Below, piece after piece: positions 7,624 to 16,359 of a stretch of DNA of 42,330 nucleotides (positions within the stretch are counted from its first letter, which is position 1; each line of letters starts with the position of its first letter). The notes beneath the pieces are model-generated. The model saw only the letters and a program-made list of their open reading frames with translations. It did not search any database and had not been told where the DNA came from. The translations under genes were made by a program, and so were the position numbers. This DNA comes from DAOUAT01 sp964551735 (GTDB lineage Bacteria; Chloroflexota; Anaerolineae; CG2-30-64-16), in NCBI GenBank assembly GCA_964551735.1, contig CAZKEF010000049.1, positions 1-42,330 of the forward strand, read 5' to 3'.

Positions 7624-8877
7624 ATGTCGGAATTTGCCAAACGTCTTGCCGGCCACATCGAGCAAGTGCTGCCGATGGTTGAGGCCACCTACCTGGATCT
7701 GCACCAGCATCCAGAGCTTTCACTGCAGGAAGTGCGCACGTCCGGCATCATCGCGCAGAGGTTGCGCGAGGCCGGCTATGAGGTGACGGAGAAGGTAGGC
7801 CGGACCGGGGTCGTCGGCCTCCTGAGAAACGGCGACGGACCTACGGTGATGATGCGCTCCGACATGGATGCCCTGCCGATGCGCGAGAACACCGGGCTGC
7901 CTTATGCCAGCACCGCCCAGGGCATCAACAAGAAGGGCGAGACCGTACCGGTGGCCCATTCCTGCGGCCACGACATCCATATGTCCTGGCTGTTGGGCGC
8001 TGCAACCGTGTTGTCGCAGGCCCGCGACGCCTGGCGCGGTACCATGATGGCGGTATTCCAGCCGGCCGAAGAGACCGCCGAAGGCTCGCAGGCGATGCTC
8101 GATGACGGCATGCTGGAGCAGTTTCCGCGCCCTGACGTGATCCTAGCGCAGCATTTGATGCAGTATCCTGCCGGCCAGGTGCGCTATCGCTCCGGGCAAG
8201 TCTTGACGGCCGGCGACAGCTTATTGGTGCGTTTCTTCGGCAAAGGCGCGCACGGCGCCATGCCGCAAAACGGCATTGATCCCATCGTGATGACCGCTTC
8301 GGCGGTGCTGCGCCTGCAGACTATCGTCTCGCGCGAGGTTGCCCCACATGCGCAGGTCGTAGTGACGGTGGGCGAGTTCCATGCCGGAACGGCCGAGAAC
8401 ATCATCGCCGCCGAAGCCTACATCAAGCTCAACGTGCGCACGACCGATGAGGCGGTGCGCGACCACGTGATGGATGCGATCAAGCGGATCTGCATCGCCG
8501 AAGCTCGAGCTTCGAATGCGCCGAAGGATCCGGAATTCGAGGTCATCAACAGCTACCCACTGACGGTGAACGATCCGGAAGTGACGGACAAGATCGCAAC
8601 GGCCTTCCGCGGCCAATTCGGCGACCGCGTGAGCGAGGCGGCGCCGGTGGGCGCCAGCGAAGACTTTAGCCGCTTCGGGCGGGCCTGGAAAGCGCCTTAC
8701 ACGATGTGGTTTGTGGGCGGTACGGAACAGGCCAAGTATGACCAGGCCGTGGCCGAGGGCACGGTGACGAAACTGCCGGGCCCGCATTCGCCCTTCTGGG
8801 CCCCGGCCCTGCATCCCACGCTAGAGACCGGGATCGAAACCATCTTGACTGCGGCCGGCGAATGGCTGGCCAAATAA
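7624..8877 (+). CDS. M20 family amidohydrolase (hippurate hydrolase-like)
   Basis: A 417-residue M20D-type metallo-amidohydrolase that would remove an acyl group from N-acyl amino acids. Likely metal ligands are C114 and H116 in HSCGHDIH, E150 in QPAEE (E149 as base), H177 in AQH and a late His in PGPHSPFW. The small dimerisation domain lies in the middle. There is no signal peptide. Ribosome site AAAGGAG precedes ATG 7624. The next gene is a paralogue 16 bp downstream, followed by an MFS transporter. Divergent placement from the ornithine operon suggests N-acyl amino-acid scavenging; the exact substrate cannot be read from sequence. Confidence 0.9.
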   Translation: MSEFAKRLAGHIEQVLPMVEATYLDLHQHPELSLQEVRTSGIIAQRLREAGYEVTEKVGRTGVVGLLRNGDGPTVMMRSDMDALPMRENTGLPYASTAQGINKKGETVPVAHSCGHDIHMSWLLGAATVLSQARDAWRGTMMAVFQPAEETAEGSQAMLDDGMLEQFPRPDVILAQHLMQYPAGQVRYRSGQVLTAGDSLLVRFFGKGAHGAMPQNGIDPIVMTASAVLRLQTIVSREVAPHAQVVVTVGEFHAGTAENIIAAEAYIKLNVRTTDEAVRDHVMDAIKRICIAEARASNAPKDPEFEVINSYPLTVNDPEVTDKIATAFRGQFGDRVSEAAPVGASEDFSRFGRAWKAPYTMWFVGGTEQAKYDQAVAEGTVTKLPGPHSPFWAPALHPTLETGIETILTAAGEWLAK

Positions 8878-8893
8878 CGCGAGGAGGTGTCAC

Positions 8894-10051
8894 ATGCAGC
8901 CCCTTCTGTCGGAAATACGCGAGCATGAAAGCCAGATGATCGAATGGCGCCATCATCTCCACAGCCGTCCGGAGCTGGCATTCGAGGAACAGGGGTCAGC
9001 GCAGTATATCGCTGATCTGCTCAGATCCTGGGGCTATGACGTGACGACCGGAATCGGCAAAACGGGCGTTGTTGGGTCGCTGACGCGCGGCGCAGGCAGC
9101 AAAGCGATCGGCTTGCGCGCTGACACCGATGCCTTGCCGATCCTGGAACAGACCGGCCTGGATTATGGCAGCCGTAACCCCGGCAAGATGCACGCCTGCG
9201 GGCACGACGGCCACACCACGATGCTGCTTGGCGCGGCCCGATATCTGGCGGAACGCGGCGCGTTCAACGGCACGGTCCACCTGATCTTCCAGCCCGCGGA
9301 AGAGGTCATGGGCGGCGCCAAGGCTATCATCGCCGACGGGCTGTTCGAGCGCTTCCCCATGGACGCCGTGTTCGGCATGCACAACATGCCGGGCGAGGCG
9401 CAGGGGAAACTGATCTTCCGGTCCGGCCCGATGATGGCGTCGGTGGATGGCTGGGAAGTCCTGCTCGAAGGCAAGGGCAGCCACGGCTCGACGCCGCACC
9501 TGAGCATTGACCCGATCGTGGCCGGCAGTGCGATCGTGATGGCGCTGCAGACCATCGTCTCGCGCAACGTGGCACCTCTTAAGTCGGCTGTCGTCTCGGT
9601 CGGGGCCTTCCAGGCGGGTGATGCCGGCAACGTGATCCCCCAGAAAGCGCTGCTGCGCCTGAGCATCCGGGCCGGCACGCCGGAAGTGCGCGAGTTGGTA
9701 CTGGGCAAGGTGCGCAGCCTCGTGGCCGCCCAGGCCGAGAGCTTCGGCATCACCCACACGATCACGGAAACCGCCACCGGCGCGGTCCTGGTCAACGACC
9801 CGCAGCAAACCGAGTTTGCCATCGAAGTGGCACGCGATCTGCTGGGGCCGGAAAACGTTGACACCAACGGAGTCTTCTACATGGGCAGCGAGGACTTCGC
9901 TTTCATGGCGCAGGAGCGCCCGGCCACCTACTGCATCATCGGCAACGGTGACACTGCGCAAGTGCACAACCCCAAATTCGACTTCAACGACGGCAACCTC
10001 AGTATCGGGGCAGCGTACTGGGTGGCCCTGACAGAGCGGTTCCTGGCTTAG
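8894..10051 (+). CDS. M20 family amidohydrolase (hippurate hydrolase-like), second copy
   Basis: A 385-residue M20D amidohydrolase, more canonical than its upstream neighbour. Predicted metal residues are C102 and H104 in HACGHDGHT, E137 in FQPAEE (E136 as base) and H163 in GMHNMPG. The final His is in VHNPKFDFND. A strong GAGGAGG ribosome site lies just before ATG 8894. It differs enough from the first copy to be an old duplication with a separate substrate. It probably works in the cytoplasm on N-acetyl, N-benzoyl or similar amino-acid conjugates imported by the next gene's product. Confidence 0.92.
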   Translation: MQPLLSEIREHESQMIEWRHHLHSRPELAFEEQGSAQYIADLLRSWGYDVTTGIGKTGVVGSLTRGAGSKAIGLRADTDALPILEQTGLDYGSRNPGKMHACGHDGHTTMLLGAARYLAERGAFNGTVHLIFQPAEEVMGGAKAIIADGLFERFPMDAVFGMHNMPGEAQGKLIFRSGPMMASVDGWEVLLEGKGSHGSTPHLSIDPIVAGSAIVMALQTIVSRNVAPLKSAVVSVGAFQAGDAGNVIPQKALLRLSIRAGTPEVRELVLGKVRSLVAAQAESFGITHTITETATGAVLVNDPQQTEFAIEVARDLLGPENVDTNGVFYMGSEDFAFMAQERPATYCIIGNGDTAQVHNPKFDFNDGNLSIGAAYWVALTERFLA

Positions 10052-10122
10052 AGCCGCACCGTCAAGCCAGGAAATGACGCGTTTCTGGCAACCGCTTGCC
10101 TATACGATAAAGGAGCAAGGAC

Positions 10123-11544
10123 ATGTCACCCGCTAACGTTGCGAAAGCCGCACCTGCGGCATCTCCCGACGAATACAAATGCCCTGGCAGCGTGCTCTTG
10201 GGCATGTGCATCGGTGTGTCGTTGTATTGGCTCTTCGGCAATTCGATGTCAGCGCTGCTGCCGAGCATCGCCAAGACGATGAACGTGCAAGCCGCTGACC
10301 CGAACCTGGTGCTGGCGTCCAGTCTCGCCGGGCTGGTCGCGGGCATCTTCACTGTGCCGGCCGGCGGGATCGCCGACCGTATCGGCCGCGTGCTCATGAC
10401 GCGACTCGGCCTGGCCGTCGGCCTCGTCGGCATGCTGGCGGCTGGCCTGGCGCCCAACGTGCCGGTACTCATCGGCGCGCGCTTCCTCCAGGGTTTCGCG
10501 TCGGCCATGATCATGCCCGCCACCCTGGGCCTGGTGCGCGTCTACTACAACGACGCCGACCGCCCGCGCGCCATCAGCCTCTGGTCCATGTCCACCTTCG
10601 GCGCCACCAGCGTGTCTGCTTTGTTTGGCGGCCTGGTCGCCACCTATATCGGCTGGCGCTGGGTCTTCCTGTTGGCCGTTCCCTTCATCTTCCTGGCCTA
10701 CTGGCTGCTGCGCAGCGCCCCGGAGCGGAAAGCCGCCGGCACGGGGCAGCGGGCGTTCGACACCGTCGGCCTCCTGACACTGGTCATCGGTTTGCTGGCG
10801 CTCAACCTCGCCGTCTCCTACGGTCGGGTCTGGGGTTGGACGAGCCTGAACGTGATTCTATGTCTCGTCGTCTTTGCTGTGGCAATGGCGCTGTTCATCC
10901 CCAACGAGCTGCGGCACAAGGCCCCCATCGCCGACCTAAGGTTGTTCAAGTATAAGCTGTTCACCGGCCCGGTGGTAGCCAATTTCGTGATCAACACCCT
11001 GATCGGCATCCTGTTCGTGGTTCAGACCTACCTGCAGAGGGGACGCGGGCTGACCCCGATTCAAGCCGCGCTGCTCACCCTGGGCTATGCGGTCGCCGTG
11101 GTAACGCTGATCCGTGTGGGCGAGAAGATCGGCCTGCGCACCGGCCCGCGCGTGCCCATGGTGCTGGGCTCGCTCTGCTTCGTGGTCATGGCGCTCATGC
11201 TGTCTCAGACCTCGATCGCTAACAACACGACCTATTTCATCCTAGTGTTCGTCGGCCTAGCGTTCCTGGGCATCGGCATTGGCCTGTTTGCCACCCCGGC
11301 CACCAACGCAGCCGTGAGCTCTGCGCCGGGGGATAAGGCCGGCGTAGCCAGCGGCATCTTCAAGATGGGCAGCTCGCTGGGCGGCGCGTTCGGCGTGGCT
11401 ATCCACCTGGCGATCTACGGCGCGGTGGCAGCCACCACCAACGACTTGCACCTGGCCACCAATAATAGCATCAGGATCGGCGTCGCCACGGCACTGCTGG
11501 CTGCTGTGGTGTCTTACCTTTTAGTGCCGGCGAAGAAGAAGTAG
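10123..11544 (+). CDS. MFS transporter (DHA2/EmrB-like)
   Basis: A 473-residue integral membrane protein with hydrophobic segments along its whole length, consistent with 12-14 helices. The MFS motif A region reads GGIADRIGRVLM after the second helix, and GARFLQGFASAMIMPATLG resembles the DHA2 helix 4 motif. Annotators would usually call it a drug exporter. Placed behind two M20 hydrolases in the same direction, with only a 71-bp gap and AAAGGAG before ATG 10123, it may instead move the substrate or product of those enzymes. Direction of transport is not visible in the sequence. Confidence 0.85.
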   Translation: MSPANVAKAAPAASPDEYKCPGSVLLGMCIGVSLYWLFGNSMSALLPSIAKTMNVQAADPNLVLASSLAGLVAGIFTVPAGGIADRIGRVLMTRLGLAVGLVGMLAAGLAPNVPVLIGARFLQGFASAMIMPATLGLVRVYYNDADRPRAISLWSMSTFGATSVSALFGGLVATYIGWRWVFLLAVPFIFLAYWLLRSAPERKAAGTGQRAFDTVGLLTLVIGLLALNLAVSYGRVWGWTSLNVILCLVVFAVAMALFIPNELRHKAPIADLRLFKYKLFTGPVVANFVINTLIGILFVVQTYLQRGRGLTPIQAALLTLGYAVAVVTLIRVGEKIGLRTGPRVPMVLGSLCFVVMALMLSQTSIANNTTYFILVFVGLAFLGIGIGLFATPATNAAVSSAPGDKAGVASGIFKMGSSLGGAFGVAIHLAIYGAVAATTNDLHLATNNSIRIGVATALLAAVVSYLLVPAKKK

Positions 11545-11589
11545 GCCATCTACATCCCGTGAGGACGAGCCCGCGTTGAGGAGACAGTG

Positions 11590-12258
11590 ATGCCCGTTGA
11601 CACGTTGATACTCGTGATTGACCTGGTGGGCACGTTTGTCTTCGCGCTTAGCGGAGCAGCAGCTGGGCTCAAACATCGCTTAGATCTCTTCGGGGTGCTC
11701 GTCCTTTCGTATGTTGCTGCCACCGCCGGGGGCGTGGCGCGCGATCTGCTGATCGGCGCCGTGCCGCCCCTGGCGATCAGCGACCTGCGCTACATGATTG
11801 TCCCGGTCCTGGCCGGCCTGATGATGTTCCGGCTGCCTGGCGTCGTACGCCGCTATCGCCACATCGTGGCGCTGTTCGACGCCGCGGGGTTGGCGCTCTT
11901 TGCCGTCAGCGGCGCGCAAAAGGCACTGGCCTTCGGTCTCAATCCGGTGGCGGCAGCCATGCTGGGCATGCTGACCGGCATCGGCGGCGGCATCGCACGC
12001 GACCTGCTCGTGAATGAAATCCCCGCGGTGCTCAGCCGCGAGCTGTATGCCGTCGCGGCCCTGGCCGGTGCAGCCGTGGTCGTGGCTGGCGACTGGCTGC
12101 GGTTGCCATCCGCCCCTGTGGCAACCGCAGCCGCGCTGCTCTGCTTTGGGCTCCGCATCGTGGCGATCAGAGAGCGCTGGCATCTGCCCGTCGCCGAGCC
12201 TGCTGCGGCCAGGCCAGCGGGTGGGGACAGCGCTCGCCCCAATCAGGCGGACAAATGA
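11590..12258 (+). CDS. TRIC-type channel family protein (UPF0126, YadS-like)
   Basis: A membrane protein of about 222 residues made of two homologous halves, each with a GGxxRDLL motif (GGVARDLLIG and GGIARDLLVN). This is the hallmark of the TRIC / UPF0126 family of trimeric cation channels. Seven hydrophobic segments are expected. GTG 11587 directly before is possible, but ATG 11590 is better spaced from GAGGAG. The C-terminal tail is hydrophilic. A damaged copy of its last 140 bases lies at about 14725-14866 beyond the GH3 gene, so this locus has been duplicated or split. Link to neighbours unclear. Confidence 0.88.
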   Translation: MPVDTLILVIDLVGTFVFALSGAAAGLKHRLDLFGVLVLSYVAATAGGVARDLLIGAVPPLAISDLRYMIVPVLAGLMMFRLPGVVRRYRHIVALFDAAGLALFAVSGAQKALAFGLNPVAAAMLGMLTGIGGGIARDLLVNEIPAVLSRELYAVAALAGAAVVVAGDWLRLPSAPVATAAALLCFGLRIVAIRERWHLPVAEPAAARPAGGDSARPNQADK

Positions 12259-12310
12259 TACCGACCCAAAACAGAAGGTCCTGAAGACCCCAAACTAAGG
12301 AATACCCCGT

Positions 12311-12460
12311 ATGCCCGACCTGAACCACTGGACCACCCTCCTCAGCGCCGAACCCGGCCTGCTTGACCTCGTCACCGGTGCGATCATCGGCGTCGAACGG
12401 ATTCAAGACAAGTTTGACGATCACAACACCGCTATCCTAAATCAAAGGAGAGGATCATGA
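12311..12460 (+). CDS. Possible 49-residue protein coupled to the GH3 gene
   Basis: ATG 12311 opens a 49-codon frame whose TGA overlaps the GH3 start as ATGA. A weak AAGGAA precedes it. The middle (GLLDLVTGAIIGVER) is hydrophobic and slightly reminiscent of the first helix of MgtC-type proteins; the similarity is too short to trust. It may be a leader peptide for translational coupling, a gene remnant or chance. Confidence 0.35.
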   Translation: MPDLNHWTTLLSAEPGLLDLVTGAIIGVERIQDKFDDHNTAILNQRRGS

Positions 12461-14616
12461 ACCCAGCCCCGCCCCAGGACACCACTTCGTTCCCGTGGAT
12501 GGACAGGTCCCTGTCACCGCGCGAGCGCGCCGAAAAGCTCGTGGCCGCCATGACGCTGGACCAGAAGATCCAGCAGCTCCACGGCAACATGGAGACCATT
12601 GACATCTACGGCCTGTCCGCGAAGGCGACGACGAAGGAGGAGATGGACCGGCTCGCCGCCCAGATCCGCATCGAGCGGCACGTCAAGGCCATCGAGGATC
12701 TCGGCATCCCGCGCTTCCGCATCACCAACGGCCCCGTGGGCGTCGGCATGGGGGACGGCACCCCCAGCCCGCCCGCGACCGCCCTGCCCATGGCGATCGG
12801 CCTGGCCGCCGGCTTCGACCCGGAGCTGGCCTACCGATACGGCGACATCATCGGCTCCGAAGCCGCCACCCTGGGCCAGCACGTGCTCGAAGGCCCAGGC
12901 GTCTGCCTGCACCGCACCGAGATCGCGGGCCGCAACTTCGAGTATTTCTCCGAGGACCCCTACCTGTCCGGCATCATGGGCATCGAAGTGACCAAGGCGA
13001 TCCAGGCGCACAACGTGATCGCCATGGCCAAGCACTACATCGTCAACGACCAGGAGTACGAGCGCTTCCGCGCCAGCATCGAGGTGGATGAGCACGTGCT
13101 GCGCGAGCTGTACCTGCTGCCGTACGAGATGGTGGTCAAGGATGCCAAGATCGCCGCGATCATGAGCGCCTACAACCGGGTGCGCGGGGTCTACGCCACC
13201 GAATACCGCTACACCCTTCACGACATCCTGCGCGACGAGTGGGGCTTCGAGGGCTACGTGCAGTCGGACTTCTGGTCCTGCCGCTCGTGCGCCGCGTCGC
13301 TCAACGCGGGCATGGATCATGAGATGCCCGACGCCAAGTGGCTCAACGAGACCAACGTGAAGAATGCACTCTACGACCACAGCCTGGAGATCCAGACGGT
13401 GGATCGCGCGCTGGTGCGCCGCTTCACGCAGATGTTCCGCTTCGGCCAGTTTGAGCGGCCCTACAACCCGGGCGTGATTGACGCCAAAGGCCACGGCGCC
13501 ATCTCGCGCAAGATCGGCGAACAGATCGCCGTGCTGCTGAAGAACGAGGGCGGGCTCCTGCCGCTGGCCCCGAAAACGGCGGGCAAGGTGCTGATCGTCG
13601 GCCAGCACTACTACGCCGGCGAGGCGTGCCAGGGCGGCGGCGGCTCCTCCAAGGTTGATCCGCTGTACACCGTGCCGCCGCTGGAGGGCATGCAGGACGT
13701 GCTACGTGACCTCGGCTCGGACGCCACCGTGGGCAAGGTCATCGTCGCCAGGGACCTGGCAAACCTGAACGAGGCCATCGCCGCCGTGAAGGCCGCCGAC
13801 ACCGTGATCATCATGGCCGGCGTCGTCGCCACCGAGGGGGCCGACCGCCCCAGCGCCGACATGCCGGACGACCAGAACCGCATGGTCGACGCGCTGCTGG
13901 GCCTCAACCCGCGCACCGTGGTCGTCCTGAAGGACAGCTCACCGGTGCTGATGCCGTGGATCGCCAAGGCCCCGGCGATCCTCGAGGCATGGAACCAGGG
14001 CGCGGAGGACGGCCACGTCGTCCCACACCTGCTGTTCGGCGTCGTCAACCCCTCCGGCAAGGTCCCGACGACCTACCCAGCGTTCGAGCGGGACACCCTC
14101 TACTACAACGACCCGGTGCGCTACCCCGGCACCGACGAGGGCGGCGGCTTCCCGGTCATCCGCTACACCGAGGGCCTGCAGGTCGGCTACCGGTGGTTCC
14201 AGGCGCAGGGCATCAAGCCGCTCTTCCCGTTCGGCTTCGGCCTGTCGTACACCACGTTCGAGCTGTCCAATCTGGCCGTATCCGACACTGAGAACGATGG
14301 TGCGCAGCCCATCACCGTCGAATTCACCGTCAAGAACACCGGGGCGGTCGCCGGCGCCGAGGTGGGGCAGGTCTATCTGGGCATCCCGGCCGCGGGCCAG
14401 CCACCGAAGCGCCTGGTCGGCTTCATGAAGGTGCATCTGCAGCCCGGTGAGTCGCAGCGGGTCAGCATCGTCATTGACCCGGCCGCGACCAACCACCCGC
14501 TGTCGGTGTGGGACTACTGCACTCGGGGTTTCGTTGTGAGGCCCGGCGCGTACACAGTGTACGTTGGCAACTCCAGCGAGAACACCCCGCTCGCCGCCAC
14601 GGTGACGGTTCGCTAG
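12457..14616 (+). CDS. Glycoside hydrolase family 3 beta-glucosidase
   Basis: A 719-residue retaining glycosidase that removes terminal beta-linked sugars, probably beta-glucosides. Domain order is the N-terminal (beta/alpha)8 domain, the alpha/beta sandwich and a C-terminal fibronectin III-like domain (about 620-719, ending near RPGAYTVYVGNSSE). The nucleophile is D271 in VQSDFW. The upstream substrate-binding motifs KHYIVNDQE and AYNRVRG are present, and the substrate subsite GRNFEYFSEDPYL is intact. There is no signal peptide, so it is cytoplasmic and would act on imported oligosaccharides. AAAGGAGAGG precedes ATG 12457. It is bracketed by TRIC 3'-end sequence on both sides, which hints at later insertion. 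Confidence 0.93.
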   Translation: MNPAPPQDTTSFPWMDRSLSPRERAEKLVAAMTLDQKIQQLHGNMETIDIYGLSAKATTKEEMDRLAAQIRIERHVKAIEDLGIPRFRITNGPVGVGMGDGTPSPPATALPMAIGLAAGFDPELAYRYGDIIGSEAATLGQHVLEGPGVCLHRTEIAGRNFEYFSEDPYLSGIMGIEVTKAIQAHNVIAMAKHYIVNDQEYERFRASIEVDEHVLRELYLLPYEMVVKDAKIAAIMSAYNRVRGVYATEYRYTLHDILRDEWGFEGYVQSDFWSCRSCAASLNAGMDHEMPDAKWLNETNVKNALYDHSLEIQTVDRALVRRFTQMFRFGQFERPYNPGVIDAKGHGAISRKIGEQIAVLLKNEGGLLPLAPKTAGKVLIVGQHYYAGEACQGGGGSSKVDPLYTVPPLEGMQDVLRDLGSDATVGKVIVARDLANLNEAIAAVKAADTVIIMAGVVATEGADRPSADMPDDQNRMVDALLGLNPRTVVVLKDSSPVLMPWIAKAPAILEAWNQGAEDGHVVPHLLFGVVNPSGKVPTTYPAFERDTLYYNDPVRYPGTDEGGGFPVIRYTEGLQVGYRWFQAQGIKPLFPFGFGLSYTTFELSNLAVSDTENDGAQPITVEFTVKNTGAVAGAEVGQVYLGIPAAGQPPKRLVGFMKVHLQPGESQRVSIVIDPAATNHPLSVWDYCTRGFVVRPGAYTVYVGNSSENTPLAATVTVR

Positions 14617-14724
14617 CGCGCTGTGACCGATGGGGGGCCGCTGGCGCCCGTTCAAAATGGGCGCTGGCGGCCCGGAGGTTAACAAGAAGGGCCAGGCAGA
14701 TCGGCTGGGGTCCCAACGCGGCCG

Positions 14725-14866
14725 TGGACGGCAATTGGCTGCGGCTGCCCTCCGCCCCTGTGGCAGCCGCAGGCGCGCTGCCTGCTTTGGGCTCGGCCTC
14801 ATCGCGATCAGGGAACACCAGCAGCTTCCCGTCGCCAGGCCGGTGGAGGATGATAACCCTGATTAG
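14725..14866 (+). pseudogene. Broken 3' fragment of the TRIC channel gene
   Basis: This stretch closely repeats the end of the TRIC gene (about 12086-12225): both encode WLRLPSAPVA, then after a one-base deletion near 14778 the other frame continues as CFGLGLIAIRE against CFGLRIVAIRE and LPVA. There is no start codon or upstream half. The rest of the 280-bp gap between GH3 and the ROK gene shows nothing else recognisable. Confidence 0.75.
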
Positions 14867-14896
14867 CCAAAGCCGCTCAGGCGACCGCCTGCGGCC

Positions 14897-16171
14897 TCAG
14901 ACCGCGGGCGGCTCCCGCAGGAAGGCATCCACCAACAACGAGGCTGCGCCCAGCATAATGGTGTCGGGTTCAAGGGAGGCGCGCCGCACGATCGGTGGGG
15001 TCAGACCGCGGGTGCGCATCTGCTGGCGCACCGTTTCGGCGATATTGGTGTCAGCCATATTGCCGAAGGCCTCCATGCGTTCCTGAAACGCCTGGGGCAG
15101 GCCGACGTTGGCAAACCCGATGAGCACGAGTTCCGGGTCGAAGAGGGTGATGAGGTTCAGGATCGCGGTGGCATGATTGAGCGTGACGACGCTCTTGAAC
15201 ACCTCCAGCGCCACCGCGTCGCGTTCCAACGCGGCCTGGTGGATGGTGCGGTGATTTTGTAGCGCTTCGGCCGCCAGGTCGTGGAGGATGCTTGGCTCTC
15301 CGCTGGCCAACCGCGCGCTGACCAGCGCAGCTTCCCGGCCGACGTCCGCCTGCGCCTGCCAGCAGCCGCGCAGCCCGCAGGAACACAACTCGCCCTGGGG
15401 TTCCAGGATCAGATGGCCTGCATCCACCGCCAGCCCATGAACGCCGCGATAGGGAATGCCGTTGATCACTACAGCCACATCCACGCTGGAACCCACATCT
15501 GTGCCAATGCTGACATACACAAAATTCTGAACGGCCTGGGCTGTACCGTGCAGCAATTCCGCGATCGCGGCGGCGCGCGCCTTGTTTTCCACGATCACCG
15601 GCAGCCCGTAGCGGGCCTCCCACAGTGACTGCAAAGCAAGATCCTGCCACCCCAACGCCGACACATGCGTCACCACACCCCGTCCGGTGTCAACGGCGCC
15701 CGGCACAGCGACGCCGATCCCCAACAAAGGCAGATTGTGCTGTTGCGCCTGCTTGATGGCCGCAGCCAGCAGTGCTTCGGCCTGGGCCAATATCGCATCT
15801 TGCTTCGGGGGCCTGGCGATATCTACAGTGTCGCGCCACACTGGCTGGCCGCAAAGGTCAATCAGTAAGATCGCGATATAATTCGTGCTGATCTCCAGCC
15901 CGATCGCGCCGCGGGCCTGCCGATTGAGTTCCAACAGGTTGCCCGGCCGGCCGATCTTGTCTCGATCCTGGCCGACTTCACGGATCAAGTTCAGGGCAGC
16001 CAGATCGTCGCAAATGGCGGAGACGGTGGCCTTGGTCAGGCCGTTGCGCTGGGCCAGCATAGCCCTGGATAGTGGCGCATTGCGCCACAGGTCGAACAGC
16101 AGCGCGGACGTGTTCTGTTGCCGAGCGTTGCGTTGTTGGGCATACGGTGTTTTCATTATGTGCTCATTCAT
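14897..16171 (-). CDS. ROK family transcriptional regulator
   Basis: A 424-residue NagC/XylR-type sugar-responsive repressor. A winged helix-turn-helix lies at about 34-65 (LAQRNGLTKATVSAICDDL). The ROK sugar-binding domain follows. The zinc site has H253 and C263, C265 and C270 in CSCGLRGC, though the usual following Glu is Gln. The kinase aspartate is replaced by Lys (ENKARA, K197) and the N-terminal ATP motif is degenerate, so it should bind sugar but not phosphorylate it. It is the last gene of the carbohydrate cluster and converges on GH3; both are plausible targets. ATG 16156 is an alternative start. Confidence 0.9.
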   Translation of the reverse strand: MNEHIMKTPYAQQRNARQQNTSALLFDLWRNAPLSRAMLAQRNGLTKATVSAICDDLAALNLIREVGQDRDKIGRPGNLLELNRQARGAIGLEISTNYIAILLIDLCGQPVWRDTVDIARPPKQDAILAQAEALLAAAIKQAQQHNLPLLGIGVAVPGAVDTGRGVVTHVSALGWQDLALQSLWEARYGLPVIVENKARAAAIAELLHGTAQAVQNFVYVSIGTDVGSSVDVAVVINGIPYRGVHGLAVDAGHLILEPQGELCSCGLRGCWQAQADVGREAALVSARLASGEPSILHDLAAEALQNHRTIHQAALERDAVALEVFKSVVTLNHATAILNLITLFDPELVLIGFANVGLPQAFQERMEAFGNMADTNIAETVRQQMRTRGLTPPIVRRASLEPDTIMLGAASLLVDAFLREPPAV

Positions 16172-16238
16172 CTGAAATATGCCCTGATTACATCACGAAT
16201 CGGCCGATCGGTCAAAGCAAGGCACAGCGACACCTGTG

Positions 16239-16282
16239 TCCGCCTGCGCCGGCACTTGTTCAGAAGCACAGGCGCAGGCGGA
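16239..16282. terminator. Long GC stem between pgm and the ROK gene
   Basis: Twelve-bp perfect arms (tccgcctgcgcc 16239-16250; complement 16271-16282) enclose a 20-nt loop. It lies just past the end of pgm on the minus strand, so it may weaken read-through into the ROK gene. There is no good T-run on that side, so function is uncertain. Confidence 0.4.
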
Positions 16283-16359
16283 TTTCGCTTTCTGGTCGCG
16301 ATCCCCCGGTCTATGCCCGTTACCCGCTTGCCGGCCTGGGCGCGGGGGCGAGATGGACC

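Noticed and set aside
10123..11544. Naming the MFS protein as a specific drug-resistance pump
   Set aside because: General DHA2-type features are visible but no substrate-specific motif, and its neighbours are amidohydrolases.
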